A stretch of 64,000 nt of DNA from Halogeometricum pallidum JCM 14848 (GTDB lineage Archaea > Halobacteriota > Halobacteria > Halobacteriales > Haloferacaceae): assembly GCF_000337095.1 (NCBI RefSeq), contig NZ_AOIV01000038.1:138679-202678 (forward strand), given 5' to 3'. Position 1 is the stretch's first letter. Each line of letters begins with the position of its first letter. Of this stretch, positions 52,709 through 61,418 are shown in pieces. The translations under genes were made by a program, and so were the position numbers. The notes below the pieces were generated by a model. It was not told where the DNA came from, did not search any database, and saw nothing but the letters and a program-made list of their open reading frames with translations.

Positions 52709-52789
52709 GACTCCCGGTTCGCCACCTGCCGAAAAAATCGTTTCGGTGCCGCGAACTCGGCGTTGACGGCCGTCTTCTCGGTCCGCGCC

Positions 52790-53032
52790 TCACCACTTCT
52801 GTTTCAATCGGAGGTAGTCCCCGGTGTTGCTGTCGACCTGTTCGCGTCGAATCTCGTTCGGGTCGTCGTCGGTCCAATCGAGTTTATCGGGGAGTTTCTC
52901 GGAGAGGCTCTCGTCGGCCTCGACGGTCGCGCTGTTACCGTCGCCGTCGACATCGTGCACTCGCCCGATTCGGTCGCCCTCGGCCGTGAGGACCTCTTTG
53001 TCCCTGTCGTCGTCGCTGAACGGTCGTGTCAT
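52790..53032 (-). CDS. PRC-barrel-like small acidic protein (80 aa)
   Basis: A single small beta-barrel domain resembling haloarchaeal PRC-barrel or DUF2171-like proteins: KEVLTAEGDRIGRVHDVDGDG, then a strand ATVEADESL and the end DYLRLKQKW. Such proteins are common in this group and their roles are mostly unknown. It is probably unrelated to pectin use. Confidence 0.7.
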   Translation of the reverse strand: MTRPFSDDDRDKEVLTAEGDRIGRVHDVDGDGNSATVEADESLSEKLPDKLDWTDDDPNEIRREQVDSNTGDYLRLKQKW

Positions 53033-53092
53033 TACAAGCGCGTGGTTCGGTGACGTTGGACAAATAGCCGTCGGCCGTATTTTTCTGGCTGC

Positions 53093-53776
53093 TCACGCGA
53101 ACTCGATTCGACCGAAGAACTCGGGGGAGTGATACGCCGGGTCGGGGAGGTCGATTCGGTTCCACGTCCCTTTCTCCTCGTCGGGGACGCCGCTTCGGTA
53201 GAAGTTCCCGCGCCAGACCGTCCCCGAGTCGAGCGTCAGAGCGAGGCCGGTCAGCGAGCGGAGAGTCGACAGCGGAATCCGCGCGGCCAGCCACCACGAC
53301 TCGTCGTCGGGGTCGACGGACTTCGTCGGCCCCGGAACGGACGTCTCCGCGTCCACGGTCGCCGCGTCCGCGGCGGAGACGAGCGTCCGACCGATACCGC
53401 GTTCGCGCCAACTCGGCTCCTGCCACGCAAGTTTGAACGTCCCGCAGCAGTTCGCCTCGAAGTTGAAGTAGGGGGCCGGCGACCCGTCGGGGCGCCGTTC
53501 GGGCGATGCGAAGAACTCGGCGGAACTGTCCTCGAACGTCGGGCCGTTCAGGTCGGTCACCTCGGCCGTTATCTCCTCGTCTTCGGCGTGGAACTGGAGG
53601 AAGAGCGCCTCGTCGTCGTAGAGTGCGCGGACGGTCGTCGCCGGACCGGGGCCGTCGCCCCACGGAAACTGGTCGAGCGAGGCCGTCTCGGCCCGGCGCC
53701 AGACGGCGCCGTCGGGGTCGCCGGTTAGAGGAACGTCGCCCGTACTCTCGACGCGTCGAACGGTGTAGGTTCGCAT
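53093..53776 (-). CDS. Carbohydrate-binding CBM9-like domain protein (227 aa)
   Basis: The whole protein is one CBM9-like beta-sandwich: VWRRAETASLDQFPWG, TVRALYDDEALFLQFHAEDEE, SSAEFFASPER, YFNFEANCCG and WWLAARIPLSTL, ending with WRGNFYRSG and HSPEFFGRIEF. The order matches CBM9-like 'carbohydrate-binding family 9' proteins of bacterial polysaccharide loci. The ATG at 53776 excludes a non-homologous extension. No signal peptide is seen, so it may bind sugars inside the cell or be misstarted. It is divergent from a Gfo/Idh/MocA gene. Confidence 0.8.
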   Translation of the reverse strand: MRTYTVRRVESTGDVPLTGDPDGAVWRRAETASLDQFPWGDGPGPATTVRALYDDEALFLQFHAEDEEITAEVTDLNGPTFEDSSAEFFASPERRPDGSPAPYFNFEANCCGTFKLAWQEPSWRERGIGRTLVSAADAATVDAETSVPGPTKSVDPDDESWWLAARIPLSTLRSLTGLALTLDSGTVWRGNFYRSGVPDEEKGTWNRIDLPDPAYHSPEFFGRIEFA

Positions 53777-53964
53777 CGACGTCGGGTACGCGGGAGGGGC
53801 GCATGAGCGTTCCGACCGGAGGGCGGGCGGTGCCGTGCGGAGGAGTCCACTCCCCACGAACGCTTATGCCCGTCCCCGCAGAGATTCGAGTCGATGACGA
53901 GACAGAGCGACGCTGTCCCGCGGAGACAGGGCGACGAACCGACCTCGAACCGGAGCGAAGAGAG

Positions 53965-54972
53965 ATGACCGACGCTCCCGTCCGATTCGGAATCGTGGGC
54001 TGTGCGAGCATGGGCGAGACGCACGCCGACGCCATCAACGCCGTCGAGGGTCCGGACCTCCGCGCGTGCGCCGACCACACCGCCGAGACCGCGCGGTCGT
54101 TCGGGTCGGCGCACGACTGCGCGGCGTACGGCGGTCACGCCGAGATGTTCGCCGACGCTCCGCTCGACGCCGTCTGCGTCTGCACGCCGAACGGGACGCA
54201 CCGGGAGGTCGTCGTCGACGCCGCGGCCGCGGGGCTGGACGTGTTGTGCGAGAAGCCGCTGGACGTCACGCCCGAACGCGTCGCGGAGATGGAGGCGGCG
54301 TGCCGAGAGGCGGGCGTCGTCCTCGCGGGCGTCCTCCAGCGTCGCCTGCTCCCGTCGATTCGGTTCGCCCGCGAGGCGGTCCGCGACGGCCGACTCGGCC
54401 GCCTCGTCTCCGCCGACGCGCGGATGAAGTGGCACCGCGACCCGTCGTACTACGACGATTCGTCGTGGCACGGCAGCGAGACGCTCGATGGGGGCGTCCT
54501 GTTCACGCAGGCGCTTCACGGCGTCGACCTGTTGCAGTGGGTCGCGGGCGGCGTCGAACGCGTCGCCGGCGCGACCGAGACCCGTCTGCACGACATCGGG
54601 GTCCCCGACACGGCCGCGCTCTCGCTTCGCTTCGCCGACGGCGCGGTCGGGACCGTCTCCGCGACGACGGCGACGCGCCCGCAGCAGCCCATCTCCCTGG
54701 AGTTCAACGGGACCGAAGGCACCCTTCGCGTCACCGAGTCCGGAGTCGAACTGTTCGAGACGGCGGCGGGTCGAACGGAAGTCGACCTCCCCGGCCCGCC
54801 GTCCGACGGCCTCCACGCGGCACAGATGCGCGATTTCGTCGACGCGGTCACCGAAGGTCGGCCGCCGATGGTCTCGGCGTCGGAGGCGAGAGAGGCGCTG
54901 AACGTCGTGTTCGCCGCCGGGCGATCGGACCGCCGCGACGAGTGGGTCCCGGTGTCGGCGTTCGAAGGCTGA
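53965..54972 (+). CDS. Gfo/Idh/MocA-family oxidoreductase (335 aa)
   Basis: The N-terminal Rossmann domain starts FGIVGCASMGETHADA. CEKPLDVTPE carries the conserved lysine, and the C-terminal domain includes MKWHRDPSYYDDSSWHG and GGVLFTQALHGVDLL with a catalytic His. The ATG at 53965 is chosen because it begins just before the first strand; an upstream in-frame start adds charged residues without homology. It is followed 90 bp later by another member of the family. The substrate is likely a sugar or inositol-like compound; not determined. Confidence 0.87.
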   Translation: MTDAPVRFGIVGCASMGETHADAINAVEGPDLRACADHTAETARSFGSAHDCAAYGGHAEMFADAPLDAVCVCTPNGTHREVVVDAAAAGLDVLCEKPLDVTPERVAEMEAACREAGVVLAGVLQRRLLPSIRFAREAVRDGRLGRLVSADARMKWHRDPSYYDDSSWHGSETLDGGVLFTQALHGVDLLQWVAGGVERVAGATETRLHDIGVPDTAALSLRFADGAVGTVSATTATRPQQPISLEFNGTEGTLRVTESGVELFETAAGRTEVDLPGPPSDGLHAAQMRDFVDAVTEGRPPMVSASEAREALNVVFAAGRSDRRDEWVPVSAFEG

Positions 54973-55062
54973 GTCCCGAGACGCCGAGGCGACGGGGTCG
55001 GACCGAACCGAAGCACGTCAGCGCGGGAAAAGCTACTTGATGCTCTCCCGCGACCTTCCCGC

Positions 55063-56184
55063 ATGGAACCAGCTTCCATCGGTATCGTTGGTTGTGGAGC
55101 TATCAGCGACGTCTACTTCGAGGCGTGCGAGCGGTTCGACGCGATCGACGCCGTCGCCTGCGCCGACCTCGACGAGGGTCTCGCCGAATCGAAGGCGGAG
55201 GAGTACGGCGTCCCGCGCGTTCTCCCGACCGACGACCTGCTCTCCGACCCCGAGGTCGACGTCGTCGCCGTTCTCACGCCGCCGGCGTCACACGGCGAGT
55301 TGATGCTGGCGGCTCTCCGGGCGGGAAAGCACGCCTACACGGAGAAACCGCTCGCGCCGACGCGCGAGCAGGGCGAGGAGGTAATCGAGACGGCGGCTGA
55401 GCAGGGGCTGACCGTCGGCGTCGCGCCGGACACCGTGCTCGGAACGGGTATCCAGACCTGCCGGGACGTCATCGACGACGGCGTCATCGGCGACCCGGTC
55501 GGCGCGGTGGCGTTCTGGTCGAACCACGGCCACGAGCGCTGGCACCCGAATCCCGACGGTTTCTACCGGGAGGGCGGCGGCCCCCTGTTCGATATGGGAC
55601 CGTACTATCTCACCTCGCTCGTGACGCTGCTCGGACCGATTCGCTCCGTCGCGGGCACCTCGAAGACGCCGCTTTCCGAGCGGGAAATAGCGAGCGAACC
55701 GCGGCGCGGCGAGCGGATTCCCGTCGAGGTGCCGACGCACGAGACGGCCGTGTTGACCTTCGAGAGCGGCGCGACCGGGACGCTACTCACGAGTTTCGAC
55801 GTCTGGGAGTCCGAGCTCCCGGGGTTCGAGATATACGGCACCGAGGGGACGCTGAGCGTGACGAATCCGAACCGCTTCGACGGGACGCCCCGCGTCCACC
55901 TACGTGACGACGACGAGGGCGAGTGGCGCGAGGTGACCGTCGATCGCCGTCACCCCGGCCAGCAGCGCGGATTGGGTCTCGTCGACCTCGCGCACTCGCT
56001 GTCGTCCGACTGGGAGCACCGGACGAGCGGCGAGGTGGGGTACCACGTGCTGGAGGCGATGGCGGGCATCCGCGACTCGGCCGGCGAGGGGGAGTACGTC
56101 GAACTGTCGGCGCAGTGCGACAGGCCGGCGCCCGTTCCGGACGGGTTCCCGGCCGTCGACGCCGTGCCGGGCAGTGAGAAGTAA
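55063..56184 (+). CDS. Gfo/Idh/MocA-family oxidoreductase (373 aa)
   Basis: A second adjacent family member: SIGIVGCGAISDVYFEA at the start, TEKPLAPTREQGEE with the conserved lysine, PDTVLGTGIQTCRD, and GGGPLFDMGPYYLTSLV. It is not closely similar to its neighbour, so the pair may oxidise and reduce two positions of the same sugar, as in other ThuA-Gfo/Idh units; this is inference. It converges on the ATPase gene of the second transporter with a 15-bp gap. Confidence 0.87.
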   Translation: MEPASIGIVGCGAISDVYFEACERFDAIDAVACADLDEGLAESKAEEYGVPRVLPTDDLLSDPEVDVVAVLTPPASHGELMLAALRAGKHAYTEKPLAPTREQGEEVIETAAEQGLTVGVAPDTVLGTGIQTCRDVIDDGVIGDPVGAVAFWSNHGHERWHPNPDGFYREGGGPLFDMGPYYLTSLVTLLGPIRSVAGTSKTPLSEREIASEPRRGERIPVEVPTHETAVLTFESGATGTLLTSFDVWESELPGFEIYGTEGTLSVTNPNRFDGTPRVHLRDDDEGEWREVTVDRRHPGQQRGLGLVDLAHSLSSDWEHRTSGEVGYHVLEAMAGIRDSAGEGEYVELSAQCDRPAPVPDGFPAVDAVPGSEK

Positions 56185-56199
56185 CAGCGGCGGTCCGAA

Positions 56200-57309
56200 T
56201 CAGTCCGCCGGTTGTTCGGTCGCGTCCGTGTCGTCAAAGTCGTCGGGGAGCGGTTCGCTGTTGCGGTACTCGACTCGGTCGTGCGCCTCGAAGCAGGCCG
56301 CCTCGTGTCTGTCGCTCGGGCCGGTCATCCCCTTCAGGTCGGGGTCGTTCCCCATGCAGAACTCGCGGGCCTCGAGACACCGCGTGTGGAACCGGCACCC
56401 GCTGGGCGGGTTCTCCGGGTCCGGGATGTCTATCTTCCTGACCGGCGGCGACTCGATCGGGTCGTTTATCTCCGAGAGACCGGAGGTGGCCCACAGGAGG
56501 CTCTTGGTGTAGGGATGCTGGGGGTTCTTGATTATCTCGTCCGCCGGACCGATTTCGACGATGCGTCCGAGGTACATCACGGCGATTCGACCGTCGGCGC
56601 GGCCGGCGAGGTAGCGGGCGTTCGCCATGTTGTGCGAGATGAAGACGAACGACGTGCTGAACATCTCCTGCAGTTCCAAGAGCAGGTCCATCAGGTTCAC
56701 GCGCAGGGAGACGTCGAGCGCCGAGACGGCCTCGTCTGCGAGGATGAGGTCCGGTTCGAGGAGCATCGAGCGGACGATGACGGTCCGCTGTGCCTCCCCG
56801 CCCGAGAGTTGGTGCGGGTAGCGCGAGGCGTAGTCGTCGGCGGGCGTGAGACCGACCGTATCGAGCATCTGGTGGACGAGTTCCCGGCGTTCGACGAGGT
56901 TGAGTTCCGGGCGCCACTTCTTCAGCGCCGGGTTGAGGTTCTTGAATATCGTGCGGTTGGGGTCGAGCGAGTTCCCGGCGTCTTGGTGCACCATCTGGAG
57001 GGACTTCCGGATGTCCTTGTAGGGGATGTCGCCGGATTCGAGGTCGGACTTCCAGATGTCCTGCCCGCGGAATCGGACGGCGCCCGAGGTGGGTCGCTGC
57101 AGACCGATCATCGTCTTCCCGAGCGTCGTCTTTCCGCACCCCGACTCGCCGACGAGGGCGACCACGTCGTTCTCGCCGATGTCGAGGGAGACGCCGTCGA
57201 CGGCGCGGACGACGCCCTTGTCGTCGCCGAGGAAACGGTCGAGTATCCCGCTGTCGCCGCCGAAGTGGACGCTCAGGTCGTCCACTTCCAAGAGCGGACG
57301 AGAGCTCAT
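56200..57309 (-). CDS. ABC transporter ATPase, DppF type (369 aa)
   Basis: A motor subunit of the second importer: Walker A GESGCGKTT, signature LSGGEAQRT, Walker B LILADEAVSALD and the C-terminal CRFHTRCLEA cysteine cluster. The start at 57309 overlaps the preceding ATPase stop by 4 bp (ATGA), so translation is coupled. It is the counterpart of the protein at 14636-15706. The permease gene lies 1.8 kb upstream across two small genes, so the transporter genes are split into two transcription units. Confidence 0.92.
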   Translation of the reverse strand: MSSRPLLEVDDLSVHFGGDSGILDRFLGDDKGVVRAVDGVSLDIGENDVVALVGESGCGKTTLGKTMIGLQRPTSGAVRFRGQDIWKSDLESGDIPYKDIRKSLQMVHQDAGNSLDPNRTIFKNLNPALKKWRPELNLVERRELVHQMLDTVGLTPADDYASRYPHQLSGGEAQRTVIVRSMLLEPDLILADEAVSALDVSLRVNLMDLLLELQEMFSTSFVFISHNMANARYLAGRADGRIAVMYLGRIVEIGPADEIIKNPQHPYTKSLLWATSGLSEINDPIESPPVRKIDIPDPENPPSGCRFHTRCLEAREFCMGNDPDLKGMTGPSDRHEAACFEAHDRVEYRNSEPLPDDFDDTDATEQPAD

Positions 57310-58367
57310 TTCGTCACCTCCTTCTTCAGCGGGATGGTCTCGCGCGCTTCGTCGGTGTAGAAGCACGCGGCGCTGTGGTCGCCCGATACCTCGAAGAGGT
57401 CGGGGTTAGTCTCCCGGCACTGCTCGTCGGCGAGCGGACACCGAGTGTGGTACGAACAGCCCCGCGGGACGTTCAGCGGGTCGGGACTCGTCCCCTCGAT
57501 GGAGGCCATCTCGTCCAAGTCGGCGTCGATGTCGGGAATCGAGTTGAGAAGCTCCCTCGTGTAGGGGTGTGAGGGGTTCGCCACGATGTCCCCCACCGGC
57601 CCGAGTTCGAGTATCTCGAAGGCGTACATCACGGCCAGTCGGTCCGAGATGCGGGCGACGTGGCTCAGGTCGTGCGTCACGATGACGATGGTAAGGTCGT
57701 ACTCGTCTTTCAGCTCCGAGAGGAGCTTCAGAATCGACTGCTGCATCAGCAGGTCGAGCGCGGCGGTCGGTTCGTCCATCACGAGCACGTCCGGGTCGAG
57801 GAGGAGACTCAACGCGATGAGGGCGCGCTGAGTCATCCCGCCGCTCAGTTCGTACGGGTAGGCGTCGAGGATGCGGTCCGGTTCGAGGTGGACGTCCGAG
57901 ATGAGCTGCCGCGCCCGTTCCATCCCCTCGGCCACGTCGTAATCATGCGCGCGGAGCGTCTCGACGAAGTGCTCGCCGATGCTGAGCGTCGGATTGAACG
58001 AGTCGAGCGCCCCTTGGACGACCATCGACACCCGCTCCCAGCGGAACTGCCGAAGCTCCTCCTTGCTCAGTTGGTTGACTGCGATGGGGTCACCCCCCTC
58101 GGGCGGGTGGAACGTCACGTCGCCGGTGAGCGTCCCCGGCGAGTCGATGGCGTCGAGCATCGAGTCCGCCAGCATCGACTTCCCGGACCCCGACTCGCCG
58201 ACGACGCCGAGCACCTCCCCCCGGCGGACGTTTATCGAGACGTCGTCGAGGACGCGGGCGTCTCCGCGCTCCATCGCGAACGCGACGCTCGCGTTCGATA
58301 TCTCGAGCACGTTGTGTGCCGACTGGCCGTCGTCTCGTGTCTCGCGTCTGGTGTACTGAGACGACAT
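57306..58367 (-). CDS. ABC transporter ATPase, DppD type (353 aa)
   Basis: The partner motor subunit, with Walker A GESGSGKSM, signature LSGGMTQRA, Walker B VLVMDEPTAALD and the C-terminal CSYHTRCPLA cluster. It corresponds to the protein at 13606-14643. It is separated from the permease gene (59107-61227) by about 740 bp that hold two small membrane-protein genes on opposite strands. The upstream palindrome CGTTCGAACG at 58399-58408 may be regulatory. Confidence 0.92.
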   Translation of the reverse strand: MSSQYTRRETRDDGQSAHNVLEISNASVAFAMERGDARVLDDVSINVRRGEVLGVVGESGSGKSMLADSMLDAIDSPGTLTGDVTFHPPEGGDPIAVNQLSKEELRQFRWERVSMVVQGALDSFNPTLSIGEHFVETLRAHDYDVAEGMERARQLISDVHLEPDRILDAYPYELSGGMTQRALIALSLLLDPDVLVMDEPTAALDLLMQQSILKLLSELKDEYDLTIVIVTHDLSHVARISDRLAVMYAFEILELGPVGDIVANPSHPYTRELLNSIPDIDADLDEMASIEGTSPDPLNVPRGCSYHTRCPLADEQCRETNPDLFEVSGDHSAACFYTDEARETIPLKKEVTK

Positions 58368-58583
58368 CGTCAGTCCGTCTCACCGATGTGTGAGCCGTTC
58401 GAACGATTCAGTCCGCCACGCGTGTGAATACCCAACATAATGGCTACGGTAGGAAACTATCATGGTCTATCCCACTTAATACTTTCCCAGCCTCGCAGGT
58501 GCTGCGGCGGTCACGAGCGGGCGTTCGCGCGGGAGCGGAGCCACCGACAAGCTATAAGTCCTACCAAATTAAACGTTGGAGAT

Positions 58584-58805
58584 ATGGCGCAAGCGAGAAC
58601 GCGACAGAACGGACTGCGGTCGGTGCGCTCGAAACTCGGCGGCCCGGTCACCTCGTCGGTGATCATCGTCGGGGCGCTGTTGATACTGCTCGGCGCGGTA
58701 CTTCAGACGGGCGTCTGGGCCGGAATGCTCGGAATAATCGGCGGGTTGCTGGTGTCCATCGCCGTCGTATCGAGAGTCCTTCTCTGGGCGTATCGTCAGT
58801 TCTGA
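58584..58805 (+). CDS. Small two-helix membrane protein, type B (73 aa)
   Basis: A counterpart of the protein at 15802-16032: basic N-terminus, two helices, the TGxxAGxxGxxGxxL small-residue pattern and an aromatic WAYRQF end. It is located between the permease and ATPase genes of the second transporter, on the opposite strand. The ATG at 58584 is chosen because upstream in-frame sequence is cysteine/arginine-rich and unrelated. The function is unknown; the repeated position next to transporters is the main clue. Confidence 0.7.
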   Translation: MAQARTRQNGLRSVRSKLGGPVTSSVIIVGALLILLGAVLQTGVWAGMLGIIGGLLVSIAVVSRVLLWAYRQF

Positions 58806-58907
58806 TCACATCATCGTGAATCCGTAGTACACTCCGACGAGGAGGATAACGAGCAGTATCAGACCGATCATGTACCGCGTGGTGTTCCCTTCTTTCTCTA
58901 CTTTCAT
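58806..58907 (-). CDS. Tiny single-helix membrane protein (33 aa)
   Basis: A 34-codon frame on the minus strand starts MKVEKEGNTTRYMIG and continues with about 17 hydrophobic residues (LILLVILLVGVYYGF) before two methionines and TGA. Its stop abuts, without overlap, the stop of the type B gene on the other strand. Charged N-terminus plus one strong helix is typical of real small membrane proteins, and codon use is haloarchaeal. It is too short for normal gene calling. The function is unknown, possibly a partner of the transporter or of the type B protein. Confidence 0.6.
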   Translation of the reverse strand: MKVEKEGNTTRYMIGLILLVILLVGVYYGFTMM

Positions 58908-59106
58908 TGGTGTTAGACCCATTCGTAGGTCTGCGTCGCCCGAGTTAATCTTTTCGCCGGGCGGGGAGGATGGAGCGTAGGAACGGTCAGAATCCGGCGC
59001 TGTCGTCGTTCGACGTTCGGAGGAAAGAGACCGGACGAGACAATAGAACGAAGACGATGGGGAACGAAACGAGAAGGAGGCAGAGAGATGAGAGAGGAGC
59101 CGTGGG

Positions 59107-61227
59107 TCAGTCGGCCGCGGAGGCGGACGACCCGCCGCGGTCCCCGCGGTCCTCCTCCGTCTCGTCGGTCGAGACGGTCGCCGCGTGCCGCGCGCGGAGG
59201 CGGGGGTTGAACAGTCGGTCGGTCCCCTGTGCGAACAGTTGGAGCCCGTACGTCATCGTGACGATGAACAGGATGGGCGCGAGGAGCCAGTGGAACCGGT
59301 CCACGCCCGAGAGCGCGCCGCCGTTGCGGGCGATGTTGAGCACGATGCCCCAGTTGTTCGTCGTGAAGGGGAGGATGCCCAGGAAGTAGAGGCCGACCGA
59401 CTCCATCAGGATGTTCCGCATCGACCCGACCGTCCCCATCGTCAGCATCGGCATGAGGCGGGACATGACGTTCTTCGAGAGGATGCTCTTGGTCGGCAGG
59501 CCGAGGACGCGGGAGGCCTCGACGTGCGCCTCGCCGCGGATGGTGAGCACCTGCGAACGGAGCTGTCGCGCCAGCCGAGGCCAGTTGTCGACGGCGAGGA
59601 TGACCCCGACGAACACCGGACTCTTCGGGGAGAGGATGACGGCAAGGACGATGACGAGCGCCAGACCGGGGATGTTCATCATCACGTCGGTCACGGTCAT
59701 CAGCACCTTGTCGATGAGGCCGCCGAGGTAGCCGGCCGTGACGCCGAGGAGGATAGCGAGACCGAGCGTCACTGCCGCACCCGACAGCATCATCACGAGC
59801 ATCGGACGCGTCGCCCGCACCTGTTGTGCGAACAGGTCGCGGCCGATGTCGTCGGTGCCGAGCGGGTAGGCCACGTTCTCCAGTGGTTGCAGGAGAATCG
59901 GACCCTGCATCGGGTCGACGGGCCGAACGAGGTACGGTCCGAACAGACCCATGAAGCCGAATATCGCGAGGATTATCGCGCCGACGCGGGCCCGCGGCGA
60001 CGTCCAAATGATGCGGAACGGCGTCAGAACGCTCTGGTCGATTCGCTCGCGGACGTAGTCGCCGCGCGAGAAGTCCGACTGCTCGACGTCGAAGCTCATC
60101 GCACCGCTCTTCGAGATACGGTTGTCCTGAATACGGTCGTCGATGGTCTCGCTCTCCTCGCTGCGACCGTTCCGTAGGCGGTTGACGAACCGCTGGAACT
60201 GTTCGCGGTACGAACGCGAGTAGGACTCGCGCTGGGTGTGGCCGGCGCGGGGGTCGATGAAGCCGTAGGTGAAGTCGGCGATGAGGAGGCCGATGACGGT
60301 GACGACGGTGAAGAGGATGACCGCCGCCATCACCGTCGTGTAGTCCCGCGCCATCGTGGCTTCGTAGAAGTAAAAGCCCATGCCGCGGTAGCGGAATATC
60401 TGCTCCATGATGACCGACCCGCCGAAGAGGCTGGCGAGGCCGGCCATCAGACCCGTGTACATCGGGAGCATCGAGTTCCATCCGATGTACCGCAGTTGAA
60501 TCCTGCTGTCGGGGAGTCCTCGGAGTTCGGCCACGTCGACGTAGTCCTCGCCGATGATCCGCGTACAGTGCGCGCGGAACTCCAAGCCGCCCCACGAGGT
60601 GAGCGCGAAGGACATGATAGGCAACGCGGCGTGTCTGAGCACGCTGGCCATGAACGCGATGTTGAACCCCGGCGTCAGGGAGTTGTCGTAGCGCCCCCCG
60701 TTGGGGAAGAACTCCGTCCCGAACCCGAACACGAACAGGAGCACGAGTCCGACGACGTAGTAGGGGACGGCGTCGGAGAAGATGACGAAGTAACTCCCGA
60801 CCACGTCCCAGGAGTCACCCTCGTGGACGGCCAGGAAGCCGCCGATGAGGAACACCATCAGCGTCCCGATGACGAGCGCAAACAGCGAAACGAACATCGT
60901 CCACGGAATCGCCGGGCCGAGCACATCCCAGACCGGGTCGGAGTAAAATATCGACCGACCGAAGTCCAGTTGCGCCACCGAGACGATGTAATCGACGTAC
61001 GCCTCCCACATCGGTTTCGAGGGATTGACGTTCGAGTACATCTCGACCATCTGGTTGAGGCGCGCCGTCGAAACCGATCCCCCGGAGCGCTGCCGTATCT
61101 GCGCGGCGATGTAGTCCATCGGCCCACCGGGGATGAGACGTACCGTCATGAACGAGAACGTGATCGCCGCCAATACAGTCACCAATGACTGTACTATCCG
61201 CCTGACGTAGTAGTTCTTCTCTACCAT
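59107..61227 (-). CDS. Fused ABC transporter permease, DppB-DppC in one chain (706 aa)
   Basis: One polypeptide carries both permeases of the second importer. Residues about 1-325 are DppB-like (VRRIVQSLVTVLAAITFSF at the start, coupling loop GEDYVDVAELRGLPDSRI). A charged linker (about 325-410) follows, and residues about 410-690 are DppC-like (YPLGTDDIGRDLFAQQV, coupling loop EAHVEASRVLGLPTKS). There is no stop or frame change between the halves. In the first locus the two are separate genes overlapping by 8 bp, so a fusion could arise from loss of one stop. An own TATA-like ATTATTAAG lies upstream. Confidence 0.93.
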   Translation of the reverse strand: MVEKNYYVRRIVQSLVTVLAAITFSFMTVRLIPGGPMDYIAAQIRQRSGGSVSTARLNQMVEMYSNVNPSKPMWEAYVDYIVSVAQLDFGRSIFYSDPVWDVLGPAIPWTMFVSLFALVIGTLMVFLIGGFLAVHEGDSWDVVGSYFVIFSDAVPYYVVGLVLLFVFGFGTEFFPNGGRYDNSLTPGFNIAFMASVLRHAALPIMSFALTSWGGLEFRAHCTRIIGEDYVDVAELRGLPDSRIQLRYIGWNSMLPMYTGLMAGLASLFGGSVIMEQIFRYRGMGFYFYEATMARDYTTVMAAVILFTVVTVIGLLIADFTYGFIDPRAGHTQRESYSRSYREQFQRFVNRLRNGRSEESETIDDRIQDNRISKSGAMSFDVEQSDFSRGDYVRERIDQSVLTPFRIIWTSPRARVGAIILAIFGFMGLFGPYLVRPVDPMQGPILLQPLENVAYPLGTDDIGRDLFAQQVRATRPMLVMMLSGAAVTLGLAILLGVTAGYLGGLIDKVLMTVTDVMMNIPGLALVIVLAVILSPKSPVFVGVILAVDNWPRLARQLRSQVLTIRGEAHVEASRVLGLPTKSILSKNVMSRLMPMLTMGTVGSMRNILMESVGLYFLGILPFTTNNWGIVLNIARNGGALSGVDRFHWLLAPILFIVTMTYGLQLFAQGTDRLFNPRLRARHAATVSTDETEEDRGDRGGSSASAAD

Positions 61228-61257
61228 CCTGTTATCTGTTAGCAGTCATCTGCACAC

Positions 61258-61266
61258 TTAATAATT
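61258..61266 (-). promoter_or_regulatory. TATA-like box for the fused permease gene
   Basis: The minus strand reads TTATTAAGT about 35 nt before the ATG at 61227, inside the 191-bp gap after the binding-protein gene. The permease may thus also be transcribed independently. Confidence 0.45.
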
Positions 61267-61418
61267 ACTGATACGGTCGCACCGAGGAACAGTCACGACA
61301 CGTTACATATGCGTCCTCAACGCGGAGAGAGCGGTGTCAAGGCCCTCGAAACGGTGCGGGTCGGTCCGGAACCCAGCGCGGCGGACGAGGTGGAGTCAGG
61401 CGTGGGTCTCGCGCCGCC

